Under the pieces are notes generated by a model, which was given only the letters and a program-made list of their open reading frames with translations, was not told where the DNA came from and did no database searches. Below, piece by piece: positions 16,796 through 22,721 of a stretch of DNA of 22,721 bases. Position 1 is the first letter of the stretch, and the number at the start of each line of letters is the position of its first letter. The stretch is taken from positions 1 through 22,721 of the forward strand of contig JBKPIY010000013.1 of assembly GCA_046730475.1 (NCBI GenBank). The letters run 5' to 3'. Source of the stretch: JBKPIY01 sp046730475. Its GTDB lineage: Bacteria; Actinomycetota; Thermoleophilia; Solirubrobacterales; 70-9. The position numbers were made by a program, and so were the translations under genes.

Positions 16796-17105
16796 CCAAT
16801 AGGACGGGACGCGGGCTTTGATCTCGTCGGCCGCGGCGTGCACCGTGACCTTGGCCTCGAAGCGGTTCGGCGCGCGGTGATGCTCTGCTCGACGTACGCG
16901 GCCGCATCCTTCGCCGGCAGCCTTCGGGGCGTGAAGCCCACGCCGCGCGAGGCCGGTCTCGCCAGCCGGTCGATGCGGAAGGTCCGCCAGCCCTCGCGGC
17001 GGCGATCCACGCGACGAGATACCAGCGGCGGCCGAGGTTGACGAGGGAGTGCGGCTCGACCTCGCGGCGGCTGTCGGTACCGCCGCGGCGCCGATAGGCA
17101 AAGGT
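16796..17105 (-). pseudogene. WYL-domain (YafY-type) regulator, fragment with frameshifts
   Basis: On the minus strand, joined frames read FAYRRRGGTDSRREVEPHSL, VNLGRRWYLVAW, then DRRREGWRTFRIDRLARPAS, FTPRRLPAKDAAAYVEQSIT, then PNRFEAKVTVHAAADEIKAR up to PSYW. This is the WYL domain of YafY-type regulators, which sense ligands (nucleotides in some families) and control DNA binding by an N-terminal helix-turn-helix. That N-terminal half is missing: similarity stops at 17105 where the VOC fragment starts. Two one-base losses are seen, at TGG(G)AT near 17007 and CGC(C)CG near 16866. The C-terminal WCX extension is also not recognisable. It is a truncated fossil. Confidence 0.7.
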
Positions 17106-17380
17106 AGTCTGGGTCCAGAGCGCCGACGAGACCGCGTCGAGGGTGGTCGACGCCGGCGGCGCGGTGCTGATGGACCCGGTTCGAGGATGTGGTTGCGACG
17201 CTCAATTCGATCGCGGACGACCAGCCCGACATCCCCCCGCACTGGGGCGTGACGTTCGCGGTCGATGATGCCGACGCTACCGCTGAGCGAGCGCCGAGCT
17301 CGGCGGCGAGGTGGTCGTCCCGCCTTTCGATGGCCCCTGGGTCCGGATGACGGTCCTCACCGACCCGCAGGGCGCGAGCC
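17104..17380 (+). pseudogene. Two-domain VOC-family protein with internal deletion (fossil)
   Basis: The frame from 17104 reads VVWVQSADETASRVVDAGGA and then VLMDPV, typical of the first VOC domain. At 17180 the frame changes directly to FEDVVATLNSIADDQPDIPP, then HWGVTFAVDDADATAERA, which belongs to the second VOC domain. After a further one-base loss near 17291 it continues ELGGEVVVPPFDGPWVRMTV and ends LTDPQGAS. The roughly 90 residues that normally connect the two are missing. The fragment runs straight into the transposase tail at 17381 and directly abuts the WYL fragment on the left. It is a relic of an actinobacterial VOC protein of unknown substrate. Confidence 0.65.
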
Positions 17381-17476
17381 CTGAGACACTGGGTCGAGGA
17401 CTACAACCGACGCAGACCCCACTCGGAACTGGGCGACCGGCCGCCGATCAGCCGCGTTCATGACCTATCGAGGTAG
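17381..17476 (+). mobile_element. C-terminal end of an IS481/IS3-type transposase (remnant)
   Basis: A 31-residue open end reads LRHWVEDYNRRRPHSELGDR and then PPISRVHDLSR before TAG (17474-17476). The pattern 'W-x-x-x-YN-x-x-RPH-S-x-LG-x-x-PP-x-x-R' is the last part of the DDE integrase core of IS481- and IS3-family transposases. The rest of the element, including the catalytic DDE residues, is absent, so it is inactive. It is joined directly to the VOC fragment at 17380. No terminal inverted repeat or target-site duplication is recognised. Confidence 0.75.
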
Positions 17477-17545
17477 GACAGCTAGGCGCGCTTCATCGCT
17501 CGCAGCGGCGTTTCTTCCGGTCCCCGCCCCGGCTGACGTCGACGA

Positions 17546-19315
17546 CTATTTGCGGCGTCCGATGACGATCGAGCGGTGCAGGCGGATACCCGGGATCGTG
17601 AGCTTCAGCCGCGCCTTGATCCTGCGCGAGCTCAGCACGGGCCGCGCCCGCTTGTTCAGCGCCAGGCGCAAGGCGTGGGTGCTGCCGCCGGCGAGATCGA
17701 AGCCCTGGCGAGCGAGGCCGATGCCGACCACCGTCGCCCGCGGCCCCTGCGAGAGCTTCATCCGGGCGTGGACCGTGATTCGCCCGGCGCATCGGGTCCC
17801 CGCCGGCCACTTGCAGCCGACGGTGACACGCAGGGCGCGGGCGCCGCTCGAAATGTGCGAGAGGGTGATCGGGACCGCGATCTCGACCGTCTTGCAGCCG
17901 AGCCGCCGATCCGAGCCGGCGCCGACGTTGACGGCGTAAAGACAGACCGGCTGCTTCCCCGTCTTCGTGGTAATGAAGGTGGCGTCGAACCCGTGGTCCT
18001 CGCCCGCTTCCGGATGGGCGGTCCCGACGTCGGACCGCGGCAGGTCGGCGACCGCTCCCAGGTCGTAGCGCTTCGCTCCGCGCCCGCCGGCCTTGCCGCC
18101 GACGTAGGCCGTGATCGCCAGCGTGGCGGTCGGGGCGTCGGGGTCGAAGGCCCAGCCGACGATCCTGACCTGCCCCCGTCCCGGCGAGTCCACCGAGTCG
18201 TAGCCGCCCTTGGGATCGTCGGGGGACGGGGACGACGAGCCGGCCGTCGCCCCGGCGACGTAGTCGTTGTCGATGTTGATCGTCACCCCGCCGTATCTCT
18301 CGTTGTGGCCGCCCCGGTACTGCCGTAGCCGTCGTCCGCTCCACAGATCGCTGGGGACGTAGGGGTCCTTCGCGGTCGCCTTGCCGTTCCAGTTCGCAAT
18401 CCAGATGTCGTCGGGCTCGGCGTAGCCGGTGCCGACCGCGTTGACCAGGTCGGTGATGCCCGACCGGGCGCTGCTGTAGACGCCCGCGAGGTAGCCGAGC
18501 GCGCGCAGCCGCGAGGTCCACCCCGCGAGGAAGGCGAGCACGGCCTTGGTCGCGCTCGAGGTGCGGCTATAGCTCTCCAGGTCGAAGTAGACCGGGCTGC
18601 CGGGGCCGATGCCGAGTCCGCGGGCGTGGTCGACGGCGTCGTTGGCCGCGGCGACGCCCTTGGAACGTGGCTCTTTGGTGCCGAACTTCGCGCAGGAGCT
18701 GCAGCTGCTCGTCGGTGCCTGGAGGCCGACGTAGGTCGGGATCAGATTCCAGCCCGCCACGATCTCGTCGCCGACCCAGTTCGCGGTCAGGTTCGGCTGA
18801 GAGCACGCTCGGTTGATCCCTCCGACGTAGACACCGATCGCCCGATACGGCGAGGACAACCACGCGGTCATCGCCCGCCGCGACGGTGCCGCGCAGGCGT
18901 CGAAGCCGAGCCCCGTGAAGGAGGCGCTGGCGGCGACCCGCGCCGCCGGTGCCGCGCTGGCGCCCGCCCGGGGGCGCTCGCCGATCACGATCGCCCGCCT
19001 CCGCCCAACCACGTGGGCGGGGCAACGCTGGCTCGGCCCGGGCGCGCCGAGATACACGGCGCGCCGATCGAGCCGCGCGCACATCGCGGGGCGCCGCGCC
19101 AGCCGGTACACGGGCCAGGACGCCGGGACCCGAAAGCGCTGGCCGCGGTAATGGACGACCTTGTCCGGGCCGTGAGCCGACGCGCCCGCGGGGATCGCGA
19201 GCCCCCCGCCGGCAGCCAGCAGCGCGAAAAGAGCCGTCCCCGCGGCGAAAGCGCGCGTCAGGGGCCACCTGGACCTGCGACGCATATGCGCAGGCCTTCT
19301 CCGTCGCGCTCCCAT
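17546..19315 (-). CDS. Exported DUF1906 (Rv2525c-like) glycoside-hydrolase-like protein
   Basis: The 589-residue product has an N-terminal export signal: arginines, then FAAGTALFALLAAGGGLAIP and a cleavage region near AGASAHG. Residues about 52-112 form a small module with paired cysteines and the WPVYRLARRP/RAVYLG pattern. Residues about 135-355 are the DUF1906 barrel: LGFDACAAPSRRAMTAWLSS, then YRAIGVYVGGINRAC, GSPVYFDLESYS (acidic residues at the strand end), LGYLAGVYSS and ANWNGKA. A Ser/Pro linker leads to a beta domain (372-475, with VRIVGWAFDPDAP) and a basic beta-rich tail. DUF1906 resembles GH25-like lysozymes and is thought to act in the cell envelope. The ATG at 19315 follows GAGAGAGG; an ATG at 19285 with GGAGAAGG is equally possible. 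Twin arginine-rich stretches leave Tat export open, as for Rv2525c. Confidence 0.85.
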   Translation of the reverse strand: MGARRRRPAHMRRRSRWPLTRAFAAGTALFALLAAGGGLAIPAGASAHGPDKVVHYRGQRFRVPASWPVYRLARRPAMCARLDRRAVYLGAPGPSQRCPAHVVGRRRAIVIGERPRAGASAAPAARVAASASFTGLGFDACAAPSRRAMTAWLSSPYRAIGVYVGGINRACSQPNLTANWVGDEIVAGWNLIPTYVGLQAPTSSCSSCAKFGTKEPRSKGVAAANDAVDHARGLGIGPGSPVYFDLESYSRTSSATKAVLAFLAGWTSRLRALGYLAGVYSSARSGITDLVNAVGTGYAEPDDIWIANWNGKATAKDPYVPSDLWSGRRLRQYRGGHNERYGGVTINIDNDYVAGATAGSSSPSPDDPKGGYDSVDSPGRGQVRIVGWAFDPDAPTATLAITAYVGGKAGGRGAKRYDLGAVADLPRSDVGTAHPEAGEDHGFDATFITTKTGKQPVCLYAVNVGAGSDRRLGCKTVEIAVPITLSHISSGARALRVTVGCKWPAGTRCAGRITVHARMKLSQGPRATVVGIGLARQGFDLAGGSTHALRLALNKRARPVLSSRRIKARLKLTIPGIRLHRSIVIGRRK

Positions 19316-19606
19316 CCCGACCTCTCTCTCGTGTCGCGCTTCCGGGGTTAGCTGTCGGGCTCACGCAGAAGAGAGTCGCGTTACGCCGGAAATCCGGCGA
19401 TTCGCCCCAGGGACTGGGTCCCCCGGCCGCCGGCCGTATGGGCGAGCCGGCGGTTCAGCCAGGTCTTCTCTAAGGGCCGGAAACTACCAGGGCCGGCAGA
19501 AGTTGCGGCGAGCAATTCGCGGGTTTGGCGCAGCGCGGTTGCTGGGGATGTTCAATCCCCGCGGCGCTCTCCTGACCGATGCCCGCGGACGGCTCGCACC
19601 CACGCG

Positions 19607-20158
19607 TTACTCCCGGTCGGCCCCTGCCGGAGGGCGACCTCGCGTTCGCAGATCGATCGCTATCTCCAGGACGCCCTGGCCAGCCGGTGTGGTCTCGTAG
19701 GGGCCCCCAACCTTCTCCACCAGACGCCTGATCGCCGTGTTGTCAGCATGGATCACGCCGGTGAATCGGACGATTCCCACCTCGCGGGCGCGGGCCACCA
19801 ACGCGCTCAGCAGCGCCGTCCCGAGACCAATCCGCATCCATCGATCGCCGACGCCAACCGCGAACTCCGCCGTCTCGGGATGGTCGTCGCTGCGGATGTA
19901 GCGGGCGGTGCCGAAGCTCTGACCGGTTTCGGGATCGACCGCGATCAGCGCCTCGTGGCGAACGTGATCGATCGCGGTCAAGTAGTCAAGCTGACCGCTC
20001 GAGAGCCGTGGCTGGGGCGTGAGGAACCGCAGGAAGATCGACTCCGCACTGGCGCTCTCGAAGCCCTCGTTCAGTCGTTCGCGGTCCCAGGGCCCGATCG
20101 GGCGAATCAACGCCCTCGTCCCGTCTCGCAGCTCGACGAGCTGACCTGTCTCGGTCAC
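19607..20158 (-). CDS. GNAT-family acetyltransferase (protein-acetylase-like)
   Basis: The 183-residue product starts at the GTG at 20158, preceded by GAGGA five bases upstream. It reads VTETGQLVELRDGTRALIRP, then ESIFLRFLTPQPRLSSGQLD, HEALIAVDPETGQSFGTARY, AEFAVGVGDRWMRIGLGTAL (motif A with the acetyl-CoA loop), and ADNTAIRRLVEKVGG (motif B). The 'RDGTR-x-x-IRPI ... FLRF' start is shared with the acetyltransferase domain of bacterial protein lysine acetylases (Pat/PatZ-like), so a protein substrate is possible but not shown. Upstream codons to 20269 are low complexity and are not included. The gene is divergent from the small membrane protein gene. Confidence 0.87.
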   Translation of the reverse strand: MTETGQLVELRDGTRALIRPIGPWDRERLNEGFESASAESIFLRFLTPQPRLSSGQLDYLTAIDHVRHEALIAVDPETGQSFGTARYIRSDDHPETAEFAVGVGDRWMRIGLGTALLSALVARAREVGIVRFTGVIHADNTAIRRLVEKVGGPYETTPAGQGVLEIAIDLRTRGRPPAGADRE

Positions 20159-20333
20159 GGATGTCCTCGAGGCGCGCCCAGGGTCGGCCTCGTCGGTCGT
20201 GGGTGATGAGGGGTCGGGGACATCGCCCCGCAGTATCCCGCGGCCGAACGGCCGGCCGCTTCCCCTCAAACGCTTGTCGAGGGGGGTTGCCGTTCGCGGC
20301 GCAGAAGCGCTGGCCTGAGGAGAGGAGCGGTTG

Positions 20334-20561
20334 ATGACCGGGCCGCGAGACAGCCTGCCCCCGTTTGACGTCTACCACTTCATCGCGCTGGTAGCCGGCA
20401 GCGCAGCGCTCGGTGGACTGGCCGCCTGGGCCGCTGGGGAGCTTTCCGCTTGGAAGCTCGTCGCGATGCTCGGGGTGAGCGTCGTCCTCCTATGGGGCGC
20501 CGGCGTGATTGCGATCCGCAGGCACAGCGGCGGAGTCGGCTCCCCGGGGGGTGACTCCTGA
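20334..20561 (+). CDS. Small two-helix membrane protein (75 aa)
   Basis: The ATG at 20334 follows a strong ribosome binding site (AGGAGAGGAG at about 20318-20327); a TTG at 20331 is less well spaced. The product begins MTGPRDSLPPFDVYHFIALV. It has two hydrophobic segments, about residues 16-35 (FIALVAGSAALGGLAAWAAG) and 40-60 (KLVAMLGVSVVLLWGAGVIA), with a basic C-terminal RRHSGG. It is probably a small inner-membrane protein with both ends on the cytoplasmic side. No family is recognised. The last 72 bases overlap, in antisense, the end of the convergent hypothetical gene. Confidence 0.6.
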   Translation: MTGPRDSLPPFDVYHFIALVAGSAALGGLAAWAAGELSAWKLVAMLGVSVVLLWGAGVIAIRRHSGGVGSPGGDS

Positions 20562-21029
20562 TAGCCCGAAGGCAAGCGGCCGCCTGGAGTAGGGAAGCTC
20601 GTTCCTGAAATCGTCGACGTGGTTGGTGGCCCAGGTGAGCGACGAGGTCAGCCGCCGCAGCTCGGCCCCGTCAATGGGGGAGTAGTTCAGGGCCGCGTCG
20701 ATGCGCGGGCCGACCACCTGCCGCGCCATCGTCTCGCAGATGCGGGCCAACGTATCGGCGTCGGCGTGGATATCCAGTTCCCCGCTGCTGTCGAGATCGA
20801 CCTGCTCTAGCAACTCGATGTCCGCGACAAGCTGCTTCCGGTCGGCCCGAAGGTCTTCGGTCATCACCCTGGCCGCGCTCTCGGCGCTCTCCTGGCGGGA
20901 CAGCAAGCGGAAGGTCTCAGGCGCCTTCGCGACGCACCGGGCAGAGGACGCGACTGCTTCCAGCATCGCCAGCTTGAACAGCTCGGCGTGCTCGGTCGGT
21001 ACGCGCAACAGCTCGGGCGTGGTCGTCAC
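20490..21029 (-). CDS. Conserved hypothetical protein (179 aa)
   Basis: The GTG at 21029 is preceded by GGGGAAGAGG seven bases upstream. The product is soluble and largely helical: LLRVPTEHAELFKLAMLEAV, ETFRLLSRQESAESAARVMT, DLRADRKQLVADIELLEQVD, TLARICETMARQVVGPRIDA and TSSLTWATNHVDDFRNEL. There is no signal peptide or membrane segment, and I recognise no domain. Codon use matches its neighbours. The last 25 or so residues (VTPRGADSAAVPADRNHAGA) overlap the antisense small membrane gene and are low complexity. The true protein may be under selection only up to about ELPYSRRPLAFGL. Confidence 0.6.
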   Translation of the reverse strand: MTTTPELLRVPTEHAELFKLAMLEAVASSARCVAKAPETFRLLSRQESAESAARVMTEDLRADRKQLVADIELLEQVDLDSSGELDIHADADTLARICETMARQVVGPRIDAALNYSPIDGAELRRLTSSLTWATNHVDDFRNELPYSRRPLAFGLSGVTPRGADSAAVPADRNHAGAP

Positions 21030-21072
21030 CGTCTAGCCTCTTCCCCTCCTCGGGGGGGGCGAGGGGTCGGGA

Positions 21073-21240
21073 GCCCATCACATCCGGCGGGACTATGACG
21101 CCGAGACTCTATGCCCGGGGGCGGTCGGAGTCAAGCCCGCGGCGAGCCTGATCCCGGTTATCAGCCAGGCGCACTATGTCGCTCGCATCCTCGCCCTCCT
21201 CGAGGGCCGAGGGGGCTGGTCTCCCGCCGCTCGACGTCCG
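21073..21240 (+). pseudogene. Possible unassigned coding fragment
   Basis: Between the hypothetical gene and the binding-protein gene, a plus-strand frame without a start codon reads AHHIRRDYDAETLCPGAVGV and KPAASLIPVISQAHYVARIL, then ALLEGRG, with G/C-rich third positions. It resembles the end of an enzyme, with an amphipathic final helix, but I cannot name a family. It may be a fossil or chance. Confidence 0.2.
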
Positions 21241-21265
21241 CCGGGTCCGCTGAGGGCGGCCCCGA

Positions 21266-22093
21266 TCAGGGCGTCGTCAGGCCGCCGGAGGCCGACGGGG
21301 AGATCCCGTACTTGCCGCTGACCCCGAGATAGACGATCTGACGGCCGTGGCCAAGGGCACGGATCGCGTCGGCGAGCTCGGTCCAGTCGAATCGCTTGCG
21401 GACCCCCGTCGCCGGCCCGAGGGCACCGACCATCCGGCTGGAGTCGGTGGAGGCTCCGGCGAGGGCGGCGAAATAGCAGAGGATGACCGCGTCGAACTGG
21501 CGCGCGTCGGCCGTGTGTGGACGACCGGTGGGCGGGTCGGTGGACTTGTAGAGCTGGGCGAAGTCGGAGACCGCGTCGTAGGCCCTCTCGCGACCACCCG
21601 GGGGGTGGAGGGGGAAGGGGGGCGGAAGCTCGACCAGGCGGCCGGACCGCGCTCCGGGCATCCCCGAGATTGCGGCTCGGGGGGAGAGAAGGAGCGCCCG
21701 GCGTTCCACCGAGGGCGCCTCAGCGACCACCTCCATCTCGGGCCGGGACCATGGCCCGACGATGCAGGTGGCGCCGTCGCCCAGCAGCCGCCGGGCCGCC
21801 TCGTCGGCAGCCCTGGCGTTGTCGTCCTCGTGGACGATCTCGAGCACCTGGTCGGCGTTCGCCTTTCCGATCGCGTCGTTCACCCTCTGGACCGCGAGCC
21901 CGGCCGCCTTCTGGGCCCCGGCGCCGGTCGTTCGCGCCGGGCCGGTTAGCGGAAGGGTGTCGCCGACCACAAGGTCGATCCGGGGCTGGACCTCGGCCTC
22001 CCTCGGCTGGCTCTTATTCGACCCGCACGCGGCGAGCGTGCAGGCGGCGAGCGCGCAGACCGCGGCGATCGATATCCGGGCCGCGACTGGCAT
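21266..22093 (-). CDS. ABC-type branched-chain amino-acid-like substrate-binding lipoprotein, internally shortened
   Basis: The ATG at 22093 has an ideal ribosome binding site (AGGAGG, eight bases upstream). The 275-residue product starts with a lipoprotein signal, ISIAAVCALAACTLAACGSN, where LAAC occurs twice as a possible lipobox. The Leu/Ile/Val-binding (Peripla_BP_6) fold follows: IDLVVGDTLPLTGPARTTGA, AVQRVNDAIGKANADQVLEI, VHEDDNARAADEAARRLLGD, GATCIVGPWS. The C-terminal part is also clear: DAVSDFAQLYKSTDP, ARQFDAVILCYFAALAGAST, KRFDWTELADAIRALGHGRQ. Family members are usually about 400 residues. The middle, after LLLSPRAAISGMPG, is replaced by a short Pro-rich stretch, so about 110 or more residues, mostly of the second lobe, are missing. 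It may not bind ligand. No transporter genes lie nearby. Confidence 0.75.
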   Translation of the reverse strand: MPVAARISIAAVCALAACTLAACGSNKSQPREAEVQPRIDLVVGDTLPLTGPARTTGAGAQKAAGLAVQRVNDAIGKANADQVLEIVHEDDNARAADEAARRLLGDGATCIVGPWSRPEMEVVAEAPSVERRALLLSPRAAISGMPGARSGRLVELPPPFPLHPPGGRERAYDAVSDFAQLYKSTDPPTGRPHTADARQFDAVILCYFAALAGASTDSSRMVGALGPATGVRKRFDWTELADAIRALGHGRQIVYLGVSGKYGISPSASGGLTTP

Positions 22094-22178
22094 GCTCACA
22101 TCCTCCTATTTCCATCCGCGCCGGGCCGCGCCGATGCCGCCCCGCTCGCCGAGGCGCGTCCAGGTAGGCTCCGCCGCG

Positions 22179-22646
22179 GTGCCGGTGGCCGAGGTACAAG
22201 GGATCGAGGGACTGAAGTCGATCGTCGGGGTCACGGTCGGTCCCGGGGTATGGCGTCAGGTCACCCAGGAGGACATTGACACCTTCGCCCGCCTGAGCGG
22301 CGATGACCAGTGGATCCACGTCGACGTCGAGCGGGCGAAGCGGGAGAGCCCGTTCGGGGCCACCGTCGCCCATGGCAACCTCACCCTGTCGCTGATCGAC
22401 GGGCTGCGCAAGGAGCTGATCGCCTCGGGCGGCTTCAAGCTGGGCGTCAACTACGGCTGGAACCGGGTCCGCTTCCCCGCGCCGGTGCCCGCCGGCGCCC
22501 GGGTTCGGGCGAGCGCCGAGGTGATCGAGGTGGAGGAGGTCGGCGGCGGCTGGTGGCAGATCGTCACCCGGTTCACGGTCGAGCTCGAGGGCTCGGAGAA
22601 GCCGGCCTGCGTCGCCGACTCCGTCGGCCGGGCGCTTCCCGAGTAG
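22179..22646 (+). CDS. MaoC-type (R)-hydratase/dehydratase
   Basis: The 155-residue hotdog-fold protein starts at the GTG at 22179 (a second GTG at 22185 is possible). The hydratase-2 motif is visible: VTQEDIDTFARLSGDDQWIH, then VDVERAKRESPFGATVAHGN, with the catalytic Asp of GDDQ and the His of WIH. LTLSLIDGL, LGVNYGWNRVRFPAPVPAGA, RVRASAEVIEVEEVGGGWWQ and a final beta strand complete the fold. Such proteins hydrate trans-2-enoyl-CoA to (R)-3-hydroxyacyl-CoA in fatty-acid or polyhydroxyalkanoate metabolism, though many are uncharacterised. The length matches single-domain members. The gene is divergent from the binding-protein gene, with 85 bases between the starts. Confidence 0.9.
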   Translation: MPVAEVQGIEGLKSIVGVTVGPGVWRQVTQEDIDTFARLSGDDQWIHVDVERAKRESPFGATVAHGNLTLSLIDGLRKELIASGGFKLGVNYGWNRVRFPAPVPAGARVRASAEVIEVEEVGGGWWQIVTRFTVELEGSEKPACVADSVGRALPE

Positions 22647-22721
22647 GACGCGGCGACCCCGCGGAATCCCGGGGGCCCGACCCGCCCCCCGCGCCAAACC
22701 GCAACATGAACGGCAGGGGGC

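Overview
The window is very GC-rich, has strong G/C preference at third codon positions, and uses many GTG starts. Its gene content fits a high-GC actinobacterium: a Lon variant with a short N-terminus, a DUF1906 exported glycosidase-like protein, a GYD-motif helical protein and WYL/YafY, HxlR and LysR regulators. Several products resemble proteins I associate with Thermoleophilia (Solirubrobacterales/Gaiellales-like). That placement is from memory of protein style, not from a marker gene. No rRNA, tRNA, CRISPR array, complete mobile element or known defence locus is visible.

Layout, left part. The frameshifted tail of a quinone oxidoreductase (to 212) is followed by an arginase-superfamily protein (435-1346). 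A minus-strand pair follows: a winged-helix regulator and a DMT-type permease (3056-1798). Divergent from it are three small plus-strand genes (3098-3863), the first a 46-codon Pro/Ala/Ser-rich ORF overlapping the next gene. From 3864 to 4978 lies a decayed stretch: a flavoprotein tail, a 64-residue protein with a frameshift, and an isolated piece of an AraC-type regulator. A cupin gene follows (4979-5502, one frameshift). Then come a GNAT acetyltransferase and a small GNAT-like protein on the minus strand, divergent from a LysR regulator with a clear palindromic operator.

Middle. A SAM methyltransferase (one frameshift) is followed by unassigned sequence and the tail of a thioredoxin-family protein. 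Next are a secreted endonuclease/exonuclease/phosphatase protein (9532-10662), a PLP-dependent decarboxylase without a normal start codon (10966-12366), and, on the minus strand, an alpha/beta hydrolase and a VOC-fold protein with three frameshifts. Lon protease (14118-16408, one frameshift) overlaps an HxlR regulator.

Right part. A mosaic of gene fossils (WYL regulator, two-domain VOC protein, IS481/IS3-type transposase tail) fills 16796-17476. It is followed by the DUF1906 protein, a GNAT, a small two-helix membrane protein, a hypothetical protein, a shortened branched-chain-amino-acid-type binding lipoprotein, and a MaoC-type dehydratase.

How it works together: most genes are single metabolic or regulatory units, not one pathway. 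Local units are regulator plus permease, LysR with its divergent acetyltransferase pair, and Lon-HxlR. I see no complete undescribed multi-gene system. The most useful general observation is that nearly every frameshift is the loss or gain of one base in a short G or C run, which points to sequencing or assembly error for the otherwise intact genes. The truncated fossils look like real decay. Gaps in which I see nothing clear: 213-434, 7499-7700, 10692-10965, 19316-19606 and 22647-22721.
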